Assembly (NCBI GenBank): GCA_027490925.1
Contig: JAIXXF010000039.1
Location: forward strand, 1-64,000
DNA length: 64,000 bases
Direction: 5' to 3'
DNA from: Comamonadaceae bacterium
Lineage (GTDB): Bacteria; Pseudomonadota; Gammaproteobacteria; Burkholderiales; Burkholderiaceae_C
Of the stretch, positions 46,508 to 54,717 are shown piece by piece. A model generated the notes under the pieces. It did no database searches, was not told the origin of the DNA, and saw nothing but the letters and a program-made list of their open reading frames with translations. Within the stretch, counting starts at the first letter, position 1; every line of letters starts with the position of its first letter. A program made the translations under genes and the position numbers.

Positions 46508-48022
46508 ATGCAACAAGACATTTTGATCAACTGGTCGCCCCAGGAAACCCGTGTGGCGGTGGTGGAAAACGGTGCGGTGCAGGAGCTGCACGTGGAACGC
46601 ACGCTGGAGCGGGGTTTGGTGGGCAACGTTTATCTGGGCAAAGTGTCCCGCGTGTTGCCTGGCATGCAGTCTGCCTTCATAGACATCGGCTTGGACCGCG
46701 CCGCGTTTCTGCATGTGGCCGATCTGGTGTCCAGCGGGCACCACCGGGCGAGCGACGCCGAAGGCCGGGCGCCGGGTTCGGCGCCAGTCGCCAACCTGGT
46801 GCCAATCGAGAAACAGGTTTTTGAGGGCCAGTCGCTGCTGGTGCAGGTCATCAAGGACCCGATTGGTACCAAAGGCGCGCGCCTGTCGGCCCAAATCAGC
46901 ATCGCTGGGCGCTTGTTGGTTTACTTGCCGCACGACAACCACATGGGCATCTCGCAGAAGATCCCAGCAGAACAACGGACCGCTTTGCGTGAACGTTTGC
47001 TCGCGTTGGCCACCGCCTCGGCCCCAGGCGGTGGCGGTGGCACCGGAGGTGGTTTCATTCTGCGCACCAACGGTGAAGACGCCTCGGACGCTGAACTGGC
47101 CGACGACATCGCCTACCTTCGCAAGGCTTGGGCGCGGATCAGAGACGCGTCGTTGCGTCAGCCCCCACGCAGCCTGCTGCATCAGGACCTGAGCCTGCTT
47201 GAGCGTGTGTTGCGCGACATGGCCGGGGAAGACACCCAGACCATCCGGATCGATTCGCGCGAGCAGTGCGAACGGCTGCAGGCGTTTGGCCGTGAATTCA
47301 TGCCCGCCACGGTGGACAAGGTACAGCATTACAAGGGCGAGCGGCCGATCTTTGACCTGTTTTCGATCGACGAAGAAATCGCCCGCGCACTGGGCCGCCG
47401 TGTCGACCTCAAGTCAGGCGGTTATTTGATCGTGGACCAGACGGAGGCGTTGACCACCATCGACGTGAACACTGGCGGCTACGTCGGGGCACGGAACTTC
47501 GACGACACCATTTTCAAAACCAACCTGGAGGCGGCGCTGGCGATCGCCCGGCAGTTGCGACTGAGAAATCTGGGCGGCATCGTCGTCGTCGATTTCATCG
47601 ACATGACACGCGAAGACCACCGCGAAGCGGTGCTTGCCGAGTTCCGAAAGCAGTTGGCCCGTGACCGCGTGAAGACCATGGCAGGCGGGTTTTCCCAGTT
47701 GGGCTTGGTCGAGATGACTCGCAAGCGCACCCGCGAATCGCTGGCCCATTTGTTGTGCGAACCCTGCGCGGCTTGCAGTGGCAAGGGCTCGGTGAAAACC
47801 GCCCGCAGCGTGGCCTACGACATCCTGCGCGAGATTCTGCGTGAGGCCCGCCAGTTCAGCCCGCGCGAATTCAGGGTGGTGGCCTCACCCAAGGTGGTGG
47901 AGCTGTTCCTGGACGAGGAGAGCCAGCACCTGGCCGGTTTGAGCGACTTCATTGGCAAACCCATTTCTTTGCAGAGCGAGGGTGCCATGGGTCAGGAGCA
48001 GTACGACATCGTGCTGATGTAG
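46508..48022 (+). CDS. rng: Ribonuclease G
   Basis: A 504-residue RNase E/G family endonuclease. The S1 domain (NVYLGKVSRVLPGMQSAFID, then IGLDRAAFLHV), catalytic DNase-I-like region with TTIDVNTGGYVG and VVDFIDM, and zinc-link CEPCAACSGKG are visible. It lacks the long RNase E C-terminal scaffold. It matures 16S rRNA and decays mRNA. The gene starts 3 nt after maf and ends the yebC-rng run. Confidence 0.94.
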   Translation: MQQDILINWSPQETRVAVVENGAVQELHVERTLERGLVGNVYLGKVSRVLPGMQSAFIDIGLDRAAFLHVADLVSSGHHRASDAEGRAPGSAPVANLVPIEKQVFEGQSLLVQVIKDPIGTKGARLSAQISIAGRLLVYLPHDNHMGISQKIPAEQRTALRERLLALATASAPGGGGGTGGGFILRTNGEDASDAELADDIAYLRKAWARIRDASLRQPPRSLLHQDLSLLERVLRDMAGEDTQTIRIDSREQCERLQAFGREFMPATVDKVQHYKGERPIFDLFSIDEEIARALGRRVDLKSGGYLIVDQTEALTTIDVNTGGYVGARNFDDTIFKTNLEAALAIARQLRLRNLGGIVVVDFIDMTREDHREAVLAEFRKQLARDRVKTMAGGFSQLGLVEMTRKRTRESLAHLLCEPCAACSGKGSVKTARSVAYDILREILREARQFSPREFRVVASPKVVELFLDEESQHLAGLSDFIGKPISLQSEGAMGQEQYDIVLM

Positions 48023-48043
48023 CGACCAGCCTACTGCACGGGG

Positions 48044-49864
48044 TCAAGCCACCGCTTCGCGCAGCTCACCGCCGCCGAGGTACTGGAGCCGGGCATAGGT
48101 GCCGTTCAGACGCATCAAGGCGTCATGGCTGCCTTGCTCCACGATCCGGCCGCGTTCCATCACCACCACCCGGTCGGCGTGCTCAATGGTCGATAGGCGG
48201 TGGGCGATCACCAGCGTGGTACGGCCCACCATGAGGCGCTGCAACGCTTCTTGAACCAGCCGTTCCGATTCCGTGTCCAGTGCCGAGGTGGCCTCGTCCA
48301 AAATCAAAATCGGTGCGTCCTTGTACAGCGCCCGGGCGATGGCCAGCCTCTGGCGTTGCCCGCCAGAGAGTTGCGCCGCGTTGTGGCCCACTGGCGTGTC
48401 CACGCCCAGAGGCAGGTCACGCACGTGGGTGGCGAGGTTGGCCGCTTCCAGGCACGCCCAAACCCGGGTGTCGTCTCGCGGCATGCCCAGGCACACGTTC
48501 GCGGCCAGGGTGTCATTCAGCATGACCACGTCTTGGCTGACCATGGCGAACTGGCCCCGAAGCGCGCCCAGCTGCCAGTCTGCCAAGTCGTGTCCGTCCA
48601 ACAAGACCTGTCCGGTGTTGGGCAACACAAAGCGGGGCAGCAGATTGACCAGCGTCGTCTTGCCCGAGCCCGATGCCCCCACCAGGGCGACGATTTCGCC
48701 CGGCGCGATGTCCAAGCTGAAGCGGTCCAGTGCTGGGGCGGTCTCTGCTTGGTACTGTACGGTCACGTCGTTGAGCACGATCCGTCCGCGCGGAGTGTCG
48801 GAGTCGGCGCGCTCGGGCTGGTAGCCGCCCGACGACTCCTTGGGTGTCGCGTCGATCAAGTCCAGCGCCCGCTCCAGGGCCGCCATGCTCCGCGTGATGG
48901 GGCTCGCCACGTTGGCCAAGTGCTTGATCGGCGCCAGCAACATCAGCATGGCGGTGATGAACGACACAAAGCTGCCCACCGACACGTTGCTGCCGCTGCT
49001 CTGTACCAAAGCAATGCAAATCACACCTGACAGTGCGGCCGCAGCCAGCATTTGCGTGAGTGGCGTCATGGCGGCAGACGCCATGATGGACTTCATGGTC
49101 AAACCGCGCAGCTTGTGACTGAGGTCGAAAAAGCGCTGGGACTGAGCCGACTGCGCGGCGTGAAGCCGGACCATGCGGTGTGCCAGCACGTTCTCCTCCA
49201 CCACGTATGCGAGGTTGTCGGTGGCATCTTGGCTGGCTTTGGCGATGCGGTACAGGCGCCGCGAGAGGGTTCGCATCACAAAGGTCACCGACGGGAACAG
49301 CAGCGCAACGATCAGGGTGAGCTTCCAGTTCAGGTAGATCAGGTAGCCAACCAGGGCGATCAGCGTGAGCGTGTCGCGCGCCATGCCAAGCAGTGCATTC
49401 ACCAGCTGGGTGGCACCGGTTTGTACCTCGTACACCACTGTGTTGGACAGGGCGCTGGCCGACTGCCGCGAAAACAGAGCCATGTCGGCGTCCAACAGCC
49501 GATCAAACGACTTGCGACGCAGTGCCAGCATGCCGTTGTTGGCCACTTTGGCCAGGGCCACCTCGGCGAGGTAGCCACAAAAACCGCGAATGCCGAACAG
49601 CAACAGCAAGACGATGGGCACCAGCCACAAACTGAAACTCGCGCGCTGGAAACCTTCGTCCAACAAAGGCTGCATCAGCGCTGGGATCATCGGCTCCGTG
49701 GCCGAACCGAGCAAAGTGGCGACCGCCGCGACCGCCCAGATGCCTTTTGATTGCCCGAAATAGGGCAACAATCGGCGGAAAGACTGCCAGGAAATGCGTG
49801 TTGAGGCGTCGGCTGTGGGGTCCGACGCAGCCGTTGGAGCCGAGGGGTGCGGCGCCTCAGCCAC
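48044..49864 (-). CDS. msbA: Lipid A export ATP-binding/permease protein MsbA
   Basis: A 606-residue ABC exporter half-transporter. Six membrane helices are followed by an NBD with Walker A VGASGSGKTTLVNL, signature LSGGQRQRLAIARALY, Walker B LILDEATSALD and H-loop IAHRLSTIEHAD. It flips lipid A-core across the inner membrane. No ATG is available near the domain start; GTG 49864 (VAEAPHPSAP) is proposed, with GTG 49927 an alternative. It is divergent from tolB. Confidence 0.88.
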   Translation of the reverse strand: MAEAPHPSAPTAASDPTADASTRISWQSFRRLLPYFGQSKGIWAVAAVATLLGSATEPMIPALMQPLLDEGFQRASFSLWLVPIVLLLLFGIRGFCGYLAEVALAKVANNGMLALRRKSFDRLLDADMALFSRQSASALSNTVVYEVQTGATQLVNALLGMARDTLTLIALVGYLIYLNWKLTLIVALLFPSVTFVMRTLSRRLYRIAKASQDATDNLAYVVEENVLAHRMVRLHAAQSAQSQRFFDLSHKLRGLTMKSIMASAAMTPLTQMLAAAALSGVICIALVQSSGSNVSVGSFVSFITAMLMLLAPIKHLANVASPITRSMAALERALDLIDATPKESSGGYQPERADSDTPRGRIVLNDVTVQYQAETAPALDRFSLDIAPGEIVALVGASGSGKTTLVNLLPRFVLPNTGQVLLDGHDLADWQLGALRGQFAMVSQDVVMLNDTLAANVCLGMPRDDTRVWACLEAANLATHVRDLPLGVDTPVGHNAAQLSGGQRQRLAIARALYKDAPILILDEATSALDTESERLVQEALQRLMVGRTTLVIAHRLSTIEHADRVVVMERGRIVEQGSHDALMRLNGTYARLQYLGGGELREAVA

Positions 49865-50013
49865 AGCGAACCGTCGACGTCTCTGCGCGTGGAGCCCAAG
49901 CGCAGCACACTGTCGATTTCGACACACTGCCTGCCAAAATTTGGCGCCGGTGCGGTCGACGCTGGGCTGTGACTGTTAAAGTATTACTGTTCATTTCACT
50001 ATTTTCTATCAAT

Positions 50014-51306
50014 ATGAGCCCAATCAAAGCGATTGCAGGCCCCCTGTTCAAGGGCTTGACCTCCTTTTTCCTTGTGCTGTCGGCACAAATGGTGTCGGCA
50101 CAGGTGCGGGTCGATGTGACCGGTGTTGGCTTGACGCAACTCCCTATCGCCATCGCCAGCTTCCGCGGCAACGAAGCCGCGCCCCAGCAAATCGGCAGCA
50201 TCGTTCGCGCTGACTTAGAGCGCAGCGGACAGTTCCGCAACGTCGATACCGGCGGCACCGTGATGGACGAAGTGGCGCGACCCGAGATGGCGACCTGGAA
50301 AGAAAAGGGCGCCGATTCGCTGTTGACCGGCAGCGTACGCAAGTTGAACAACGGCCGCTACGACGTTCGCTTTCGCTTGTGGGACACCGTGCGGGGCCAA
50401 GACCTCGGTGGCCAGAGCTTCTCGGTCAGCGAGATCGATTTGCGCTTGGCTTCCCACCGCATTGCCGATTACGTTTACGAGAAGCTCACCGGTGAGAAGG
50501 GTATTTTCTCGACCCGCATCGCCTACGTGACCCGCGCAAACAACCGATATAACTTGTGGGTGGCCGACGCGGACGGTGAAGGCTTCCAAAGCGCGTTGTC
50601 CAGCTCAGAGCCCATCATTTCGCCCGCTTGGTCGCCCAATGGCGAGCAGCTCGCCTACGTGTCCTTTGAGACCCGCAAGCCCATTGTTTACGTGCACGAT
50701 GTGTCCACTGGCAAGCGCCGTTTGTTGGCCAGCTTCCGCGGCTCCAACAGCTCTCCGTCTTGGGCGCCCGATGGCAACTCGCTTGCTGTGACGCTGAGTC
50801 GTGAGGGTGGCTCGCAGTTGTTCACGATCCCCGCTGCCGGCGGAGAGCCGACCCGACTGACGTCTTCGCCCAGCATCGACACTGAAGCAGTGTATTCCCC
50901 CAAGGGCGACCAAATTTACTTTGTGAGCGACCGTGGTGGCCAGCCTCAGGTTTACCGCATGTCTCCCAACGGAGGTTCGACTGCCCGCGTCACGTTCAAC
51001 GGCAGCTATAACATTTCGCCAGCGCTCAGCCCTGACGGACGCTGGATGGCGTACGTGTCCCGTGAAGGCGGTGGCTTCAAATTGAAGCTCAAAGACCTTT
51101 CGAGCGGTGCCGTGACCACCTTGACCGACACCAACTCGGATGAAAGCCCCAGTTTCGCACCGAACAGCCGTTTGATCATTTACGCCACGGTTCAGGGCGG
51201 TCGTGACACCTTGATGACCACCACCTTGGACGGACGAATCAAGTCCCGTCTGACCGGAGCGCCAGGCGATTTGAGGGAACCTGCTTGGGGTCCTTTCCTC
51301 AAATAA
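50014..51306 (+). CDS. tolB: TolB, periplasmic beta-propeller of the Tol-Pal system
   Basis: A 430-residue exported protein. Signal peptide GLTSFFLVLSAQMVSA, an N-terminal D1 domain (TQLPIAIASFRGNEAAPQQI) and a WD40-like beta-propeller with repeated SPAWSPNGEQLAYVS, SPSWAPDGNSLAVTL and SPALSPDGRWMAYVS blades. It links TolA and Pal during cell constriction. tolQ, tolR and tolA are not adjacent. Confidence 0.96.
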   Translation: MSPIKAIAGPLFKGLTSFFLVLSAQMVSAQVRVDVTGVGLTQLPIAIASFRGNEAAPQQIGSIVRADLERSGQFRNVDTGGTVMDEVARPEMATWKEKGADSLLTGSVRKLNNGRYDVRFRLWDTVRGQDLGGQSFSVSEIDLRLASHRIADYVYEKLTGEKGIFSTRIAYVTRANNRYNLWVADADGEGFQSALSSSEPIISPAWSPNGEQLAYVSFETRKPIVYVHDVSTGKRRLLASFRGSNSSPSWAPDGNSLAVTLSREGGSQLFTIPAAGGEPTRLTSSPSIDTEAVYSPKGDQIYFVSDRGGQPQVYRMSPNGGSTARVTFNGSYNISPALSPDGRWMAYVSREGGGFKLKLKDLSSGAVTTLTDTNSDESPSFAPNSRLIIYATVQGGRDTLMTTTLDGRIKSRLTGAPGDLREPAWGPFLK

Positions 51307-51330
51307 GCCTTTCTGACTCCAGGTTTGCGA

Positions 51331-51867
51331 ATGAAATTCCCCCTTCCATTGCTGTTGGCAGTCTTTATGGCCAGCGGTTGTGCCTCTAGAATCAACCTGA
51401 ACGAAGCCCCTGTCGAGGACCGAGCGCCGGTTTCAGTGTCGGACCCCACTGCGGTTGACATCCCGCCGGGGCAGCCCGGATCCATGGGGGCAGTGGAGGG
51501 GGTGTCTCTGAGCGTGATCCCTCCCGACGCACCAGAAGGCGAGCGGGCGAGAAGTGTGTATTTCGATTACGACAGTGCTGTGGTCAAGCCCGAGTTTGCG
51601 CCGATGTTGGATCGGTTCAACCGGTACCTCAAAGGAAGCGCCAAACGCAAGCTCACCATTGAAGGGCACACGGATGAACGCGGTGGCCGCGAATACAATT
51701 TGGCTCTTGGTCAGCGCCGTGCCGATGCGGTCCGTAAGGCTTTGATCGAACTGGGCGCTAACCCGGAGCAGTTGGAGTCGGTTAGCTACGGCAAAGAAAA
51801 GCTGGCGGCGACTGGGGGCGACGAGGCCTCGCAAGCCAAAAACCGCCGTGCGGAACTTAACCCTTGA
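51331..51867 (+). CDS. pal: Pal, peptidoglycan-associated lipoprotein
   Basis: A 178-residue outer-membrane lipoprotein. Lipobox MASGCAS after a short signal; OmpA-like peptidoglycan-binding domain with VYFDYDSAVVKPEFAPMLD and EGHTDERGGREYNLALGQRR. It anchors the outer membrane to the wall. ATG 51331 begins the signal peptide. Confidence 0.97.
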   Translation: MKFPLPLLLAVFMASGCASRINLNEAPVEDRAPVSVSDPTAVDIPPGQPGSMGAVEGVSLSVIPPDAPEGERARSVYFDYDSAVVKPEFAPMLDRFNRYLKGSAKRKLTIEGHTDERGGREYNLALGQRRADAVRKALIELGANPEQLESVSYGKEKLAATGGDEASQAKNRRAELNP

Positions 51868-51872
51868 ACAAC

Positions 51873-52670
51873 ATGACGACCTACCTCAGCCAAACCGCCA
51901 AAGCGGTTGCCATGGCCTGTATCGCTTTCTCCGCGGTCACCGCGCAAGCCCAGTTCTTTGACGATCGCGAAGCCCGAAAATCCATTTTGGAGCTTCGTCA
52001 ACGGGTGGAGGCCGATCGACAGGCGGCCACTGTGAACCAAACCCGCCTACTTGAAGAAGTCCGCCGCAGCAGCGAAGAAAACGCGTCGCTTCGCGGCCAG
52101 GTGCTCGACCTGCAAAGCCAACTGGAAGCGATTCGCACCGACATTGGGCGCTTGCGCCAACAAAATGACGCCGTCAACCGCGAGCTGGCCGAATCCCAAA
52201 AGCGCGCCAAGGACCTCCTGCAGCCGTTTGAAGAACGGCTTCGGAAGTTGGAGCCCTTCAAGGTGACGGTTGATGGAAAGGAATTTTTGACAGAGGCCGG
52301 GGACAAGCGCGAGTACGAGGCTGGCTTGGCTTTATTCCGCTCGGGCGATTTCGCCGGGGCGCAGAACATCTTCCAAAGCTTGGTGCGCCGTAATCCGGCC
52401 AGCGGTTTTGTGCCTTCGTCACTGTTCTGGCTGGGCAACGCGCAATATGCTACGCGAGACTACACGGGCGCTGTCAGCACCTTGCGCTCGTTGATCGGTC
52501 AAGCCCCCGACCACCCTCGGGTGCCTGACGCGCTGCTGGCGCTTGCCAACAGCCAGATCGAGTTGAACGACAACGCCGGTGCGCGCCGGTCCCTTGAAGA
52601 CATCGTTCGGAGCTACCCGCGTTCGGAGGCGGCAGGTCCCGCAAGAGAGCGCCTCGCCAGGTTGAAGTGA
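51873..52670 (+). CDS. cpoB: CpoB (YbgF), Tol-Pal associated periplasmic coordinator
   Basis: A 265-residue periplasmic protein: signal peptide AVAMACIAFSAVTAQAQFF, a trimerising coiled coil (ILELRQRVEADRQAATVNQT onward to about 125), and a TPR domain (YEAGLALFRSGDFAGAQNIF, SLFWLGNAQYATRDYTGAVS). It links Tol-Pal to cell-wall synthesis. ATG 51873 is 5 nt after the pal stop; TTG 51864 overlaps it. Confidence 0.94.
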   Translation: MTTYLSQTAKAVAMACIAFSAVTAQAQFFDDREARKSILELRQRVEADRQAATVNQTRLLEEVRRSSEENASLRGQVLDLQSQLEAIRTDIGRLRQQNDAVNRELAESQKRAKDLLQPFEERLRKLEPFKVTVDGKEFLTEAGDKREYEAGLALFRSGDFAGAQNIFQSLVRRNPASGFVPSSLFWLGNAQYATRDYTGAVSTLRSLIGQAPDHPRVPDALLALANSQIELNDNAGARRSLEDIVRSYPRSEAAGPARERLARLK

Positions 52671-52683
52671 TTTGGCCCCCACT

Positions 52684-52713
52684 CAAAAGGCTGTCCCATC
52701 GGACAGCCTTTTG
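52684..52713 (+). terminator. Terminator after cpoB
   Basis: CAAAAGGCTGTCC-CATC-GGACAGCCTTTTG, a 13-bp perfect stem followed by TTTTT after two bases. Confidence 0.88.
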
Positions 52714-52737
52714 ATTTTTCGAAGCCCTTTTTCGACC

Positions 52738-53514
52738 ATGTCCGCCAGCACGTTGTCCATGGATTTCGGTCGCCGTTTCGGTGGCATCGCACGCCTCTAC
52801 GGCGCCGAAGGGGCGCAGAACATCCGGAACGCGCACGTGGCGGTGATCGGTCTGGGCGGCGTGGGCTCCTGGGCAGCCGAGGCCTTGGCCCGCAGCGGCG
52901 TCGGGCAGTTGACATTGATCGACCTCGATCAAGTGGCCGAATCCAACATCAACCGACAAGCGATTGCTTTGGAGGACACTTTGGGCATGGCCAAGGTGGA
53001 GGCCATGCAGCAACGTATTTTGCAGATCAATCCAGCCTGTGAGGTGCATACGGTTGAAGACTTCTTGACTTTCGACAACTGTGCTGCGCTGTTGTCACTC
53101 GGCTTGGATGCGCTCATCGATGGCTGTGATGATGGCGCCGCCAAGACCGCGATGGCCTTGTGGTCGCGGACAACCGAAGTTCCTTTGGTGGTCGCGGGTG
53201 CGGCGGGCGGCAAACGCCAGGCACACAAGGTGGAACTGGCCGACCTCTCTGGTGTCACCCATGACCCATTGTTGGCCAGGCTCCGTTACCGTTTGCGCCG
53301 AGAGCATGGCTTCCCAAAACAGGGTGTCCTTGGGGTGACTTGTGTGTTCAGCCGTGAGCCGGTTGCGCGGGCCGTTGAAGCCTGCGGCACAGACGGCACG
53401 TTGAACTGCGCGGGCTACGGGTCCTTCGCACCAGTCACCGCGAGTTTCGGCCACTGCGCTGCCGGATGGGTGGTGAATCACTTGGCTGAAAAGAAGTTAA
53501 AAAAGACGCTATAA
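52738..53514 (+). CDS. tcdA: tRNA threonylcarbamoyladenosine dehydratase (TcdA/CsdL)
   Basis: A 258-residue E1-like enzyme. RRFGGIARLYGAEGAQNIRN starts the fold; HVAVIGLGGVGSWAAEALA is the ATP-binding Rossmann loop; DLDQVAESNINRQ and DGCDDGAAKTAM follow. It cyclises t6A37 in tRNA to ct6A. ATG 52738 is chosen; the upstream frame reads the terminator. Confidence 0.94.
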   Translation: MSASTLSMDFGRRFGGIARLYGAEGAQNIRNAHVAVIGLGGVGSWAAEALARSGVGQLTLIDLDQVAESNINRQAIALEDTLGMAKVEAMQQRILQINPACEVHTVEDFLTFDNCAALLSLGLDALIDGCDDGAAKTAMALWSRTTEVPLVVAGAAGGKRQAHKVELADLSGVTHDPLLARLRYRLRREHGFPKQGVLGVTCVFSREPVARAVEACGTDGTLNCAGYGSFAPVTASFGHCAAGWVVNHLAEKKLKKTL

Positions 53515-53515
53515 T
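53510..53515 (+). promoter_or_regulatory. Candidate -10 element for tRNA-Lys
   Basis: A perfect TATAAT overlaps the tcdA stop region about 45 nt before the tRNA. No good -35 hexamer is seen at 16-18 nt, so the promoter assignment is tentative. Confidence 0.4.
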
Positions 53516-53559
53516 TTGAGGCTGATTTCAAGAGCGCTTAAAGCGTCAAATGAATCTCA

Positions 53560-53635
53560 GGGACGTTAGCTCAGTTGGTAGAGCAGCGGACTTTTAATCC
53601 GTTTGTCGTGGGTTCGACCCCCGCACGTCCCACCA
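53560..53635 (+). tRNA. tRNA-Lys (anticodon TTT)
   Basis: A 76-nt cloverleaf. Acceptor GGGACGT/ACGTCCC, D-arm GCTC/GAGC, anticodon loop ACTTTTAAT with TTT, T-arm GTGGG-TTCGACC-CCCGC, discriminator A, encoded CCA. Confidence 0.97.
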
Positions 53636-53655
53636 AACAAGCCCCTGTGGCAACG

Positions 53656-53690
53656 AAAGCCTGCTATCTTATTGGTAGCAGGCTTTTTTA
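53656..53690 (+). terminator. Terminator after tRNA-Lys
   Basis: AAAGCCTGCTA and TAGCAGGCTTT flank a 9-nt loop and are followed by T residues. Confidence 0.9.
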
Positions 53691-54184
53691 TTGATCGCCC
53701 CGTTGACAAATTGTCGCCAACCACATTCTGATTGTTCGACTGTCGCGGACTTTTGCGCACCGATCTCGATCGCGTCGAAGTCTGACGTGCAGAGAGCCAT
53801 CCCACGGGTGGTTTTGGCTCAACAACCTTCATCCAAGAAGCGCGCACTCGTGCAGTGCCACCTCCCGTCGCGAAGCAAATGACGCCTACAGGACGTCACT
53901 TACCCGAGCTGTGTTGAACAATGAAATCGACAGCATCGGTTGGCTCAGGTTTCCGCGAGGGGTTCAGGCGGTCAGGGGCGACTGGATGTAACTCGCTATG
54001 AACGCAGACACATCCAATTCTGCCGATGGTTCGTCAGCGACGCGAGCGCCAGAGTCGCAGCGGCGGGGGAGCCTACTCACGTCTCCGTACGCTCTTCCTA
54101 GCCCACGCACGCCAGCGCCCTACTGGCTCTGATATCTATGAAGCAGAAGGGGGTGTCAGTCGACGCCCCGCGTTCCGGCGTGGC
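53691..54184. other. Gene-poor region between tRNA-Lys and the cyanophycin locus
   Basis: About 490 bases with no supported gene. Open frames are short, lack ribosome sites and show no family features. It may be a degraded remnant of an element once inserted at tRNA-Lys, but no duplicated tRNA end was found within the region. Confidence 0.4.
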
Positions 54185-54661
54185 TCACAGAAAGCGCTCC
54201 AAGAGGCGTCGGGAGCTTTTCTCTAGGTTACGCATGTCGCTGATTCGGAAGAGGACACCTTCGCCGCTGGTGATGAGTAACTCGCCGTGGCCCAACCGGC
54301 GAATGTCCTCTTCTCCCTTTAAGACCAATTGGGTGTCGCCTCTGTCCGTGGTGACTCGCCAGATGCTCGGGGTGGAGTAAGTCGACACGCTGTGCAACGA
54401 CAGGATTTGAGGCACGAAATCCCGTGCAGCAAGCTCCTCTTCAAGCAGGGTCTGAATGTCGCGGGGCGCTTGTTTCAAATCGGCAATCCACAGCAGTTCG
54501 CGCCCGTCTGTGCTGACCAAGGACACCCCCAAATCAGGCGCGCCTATCGGGAAGGCTCGCACCGGCACAACGCCAGTGTGCGATTCGGCATTTCCCAATT
54601 GCAGCACCAATCGGCCAAAGGCATTGCGGGTCAATTCGTAGGTGGTGTGGGTGTTGCTCAT
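54185..54661 (-). CDS. DUF1854 family protein, cyanophycin metabolism-associated
   Basis: A 158-residue protein: YELTRNAFGRLVLQLGNAES, VVPVRAFPIGAPDLGVSLVS, DGRELLWIADL and a C-terminal EEDIRRLGHGELLITSGEGV. DUF1854 proteins are recurrent neighbours of cyanophycin synthetases, and this one lies 56 nt after a cyanophycin-associated ABC transporter. No catalytic motif is seen. It is probably an accessory or partner protein of that transporter. Confidence 0.83.
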   Translation of the reverse strand: MSNTHTTYELTRNAFGRLVLQLGNAESHTGVVPVRAFPIGAPDLGVSLVSTDGRELLWIADLKQAPRDIQTLLEEELAARDFVPQILSLHSVSTYSTPSIWRVTTDRGDTQLVLKGEEDIRRLGHGELLITSGEGVLFRISDMRNLEKSSRRLLERFL

Positions 54662-54717
54662 GGCTTGGATCGTGCTTGCGGGTTATCTGGCCGGGCGATG
54701 GAGGGTGTTACTGCGGC

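Noticed and set aside
53566-53847. Reverse-strand frame ending CGGRTHDKRIKSPLLYQLS
   Set aside because: Its 3' part is antisense to tRNA-Lys and the terminator; the rest has no family features.
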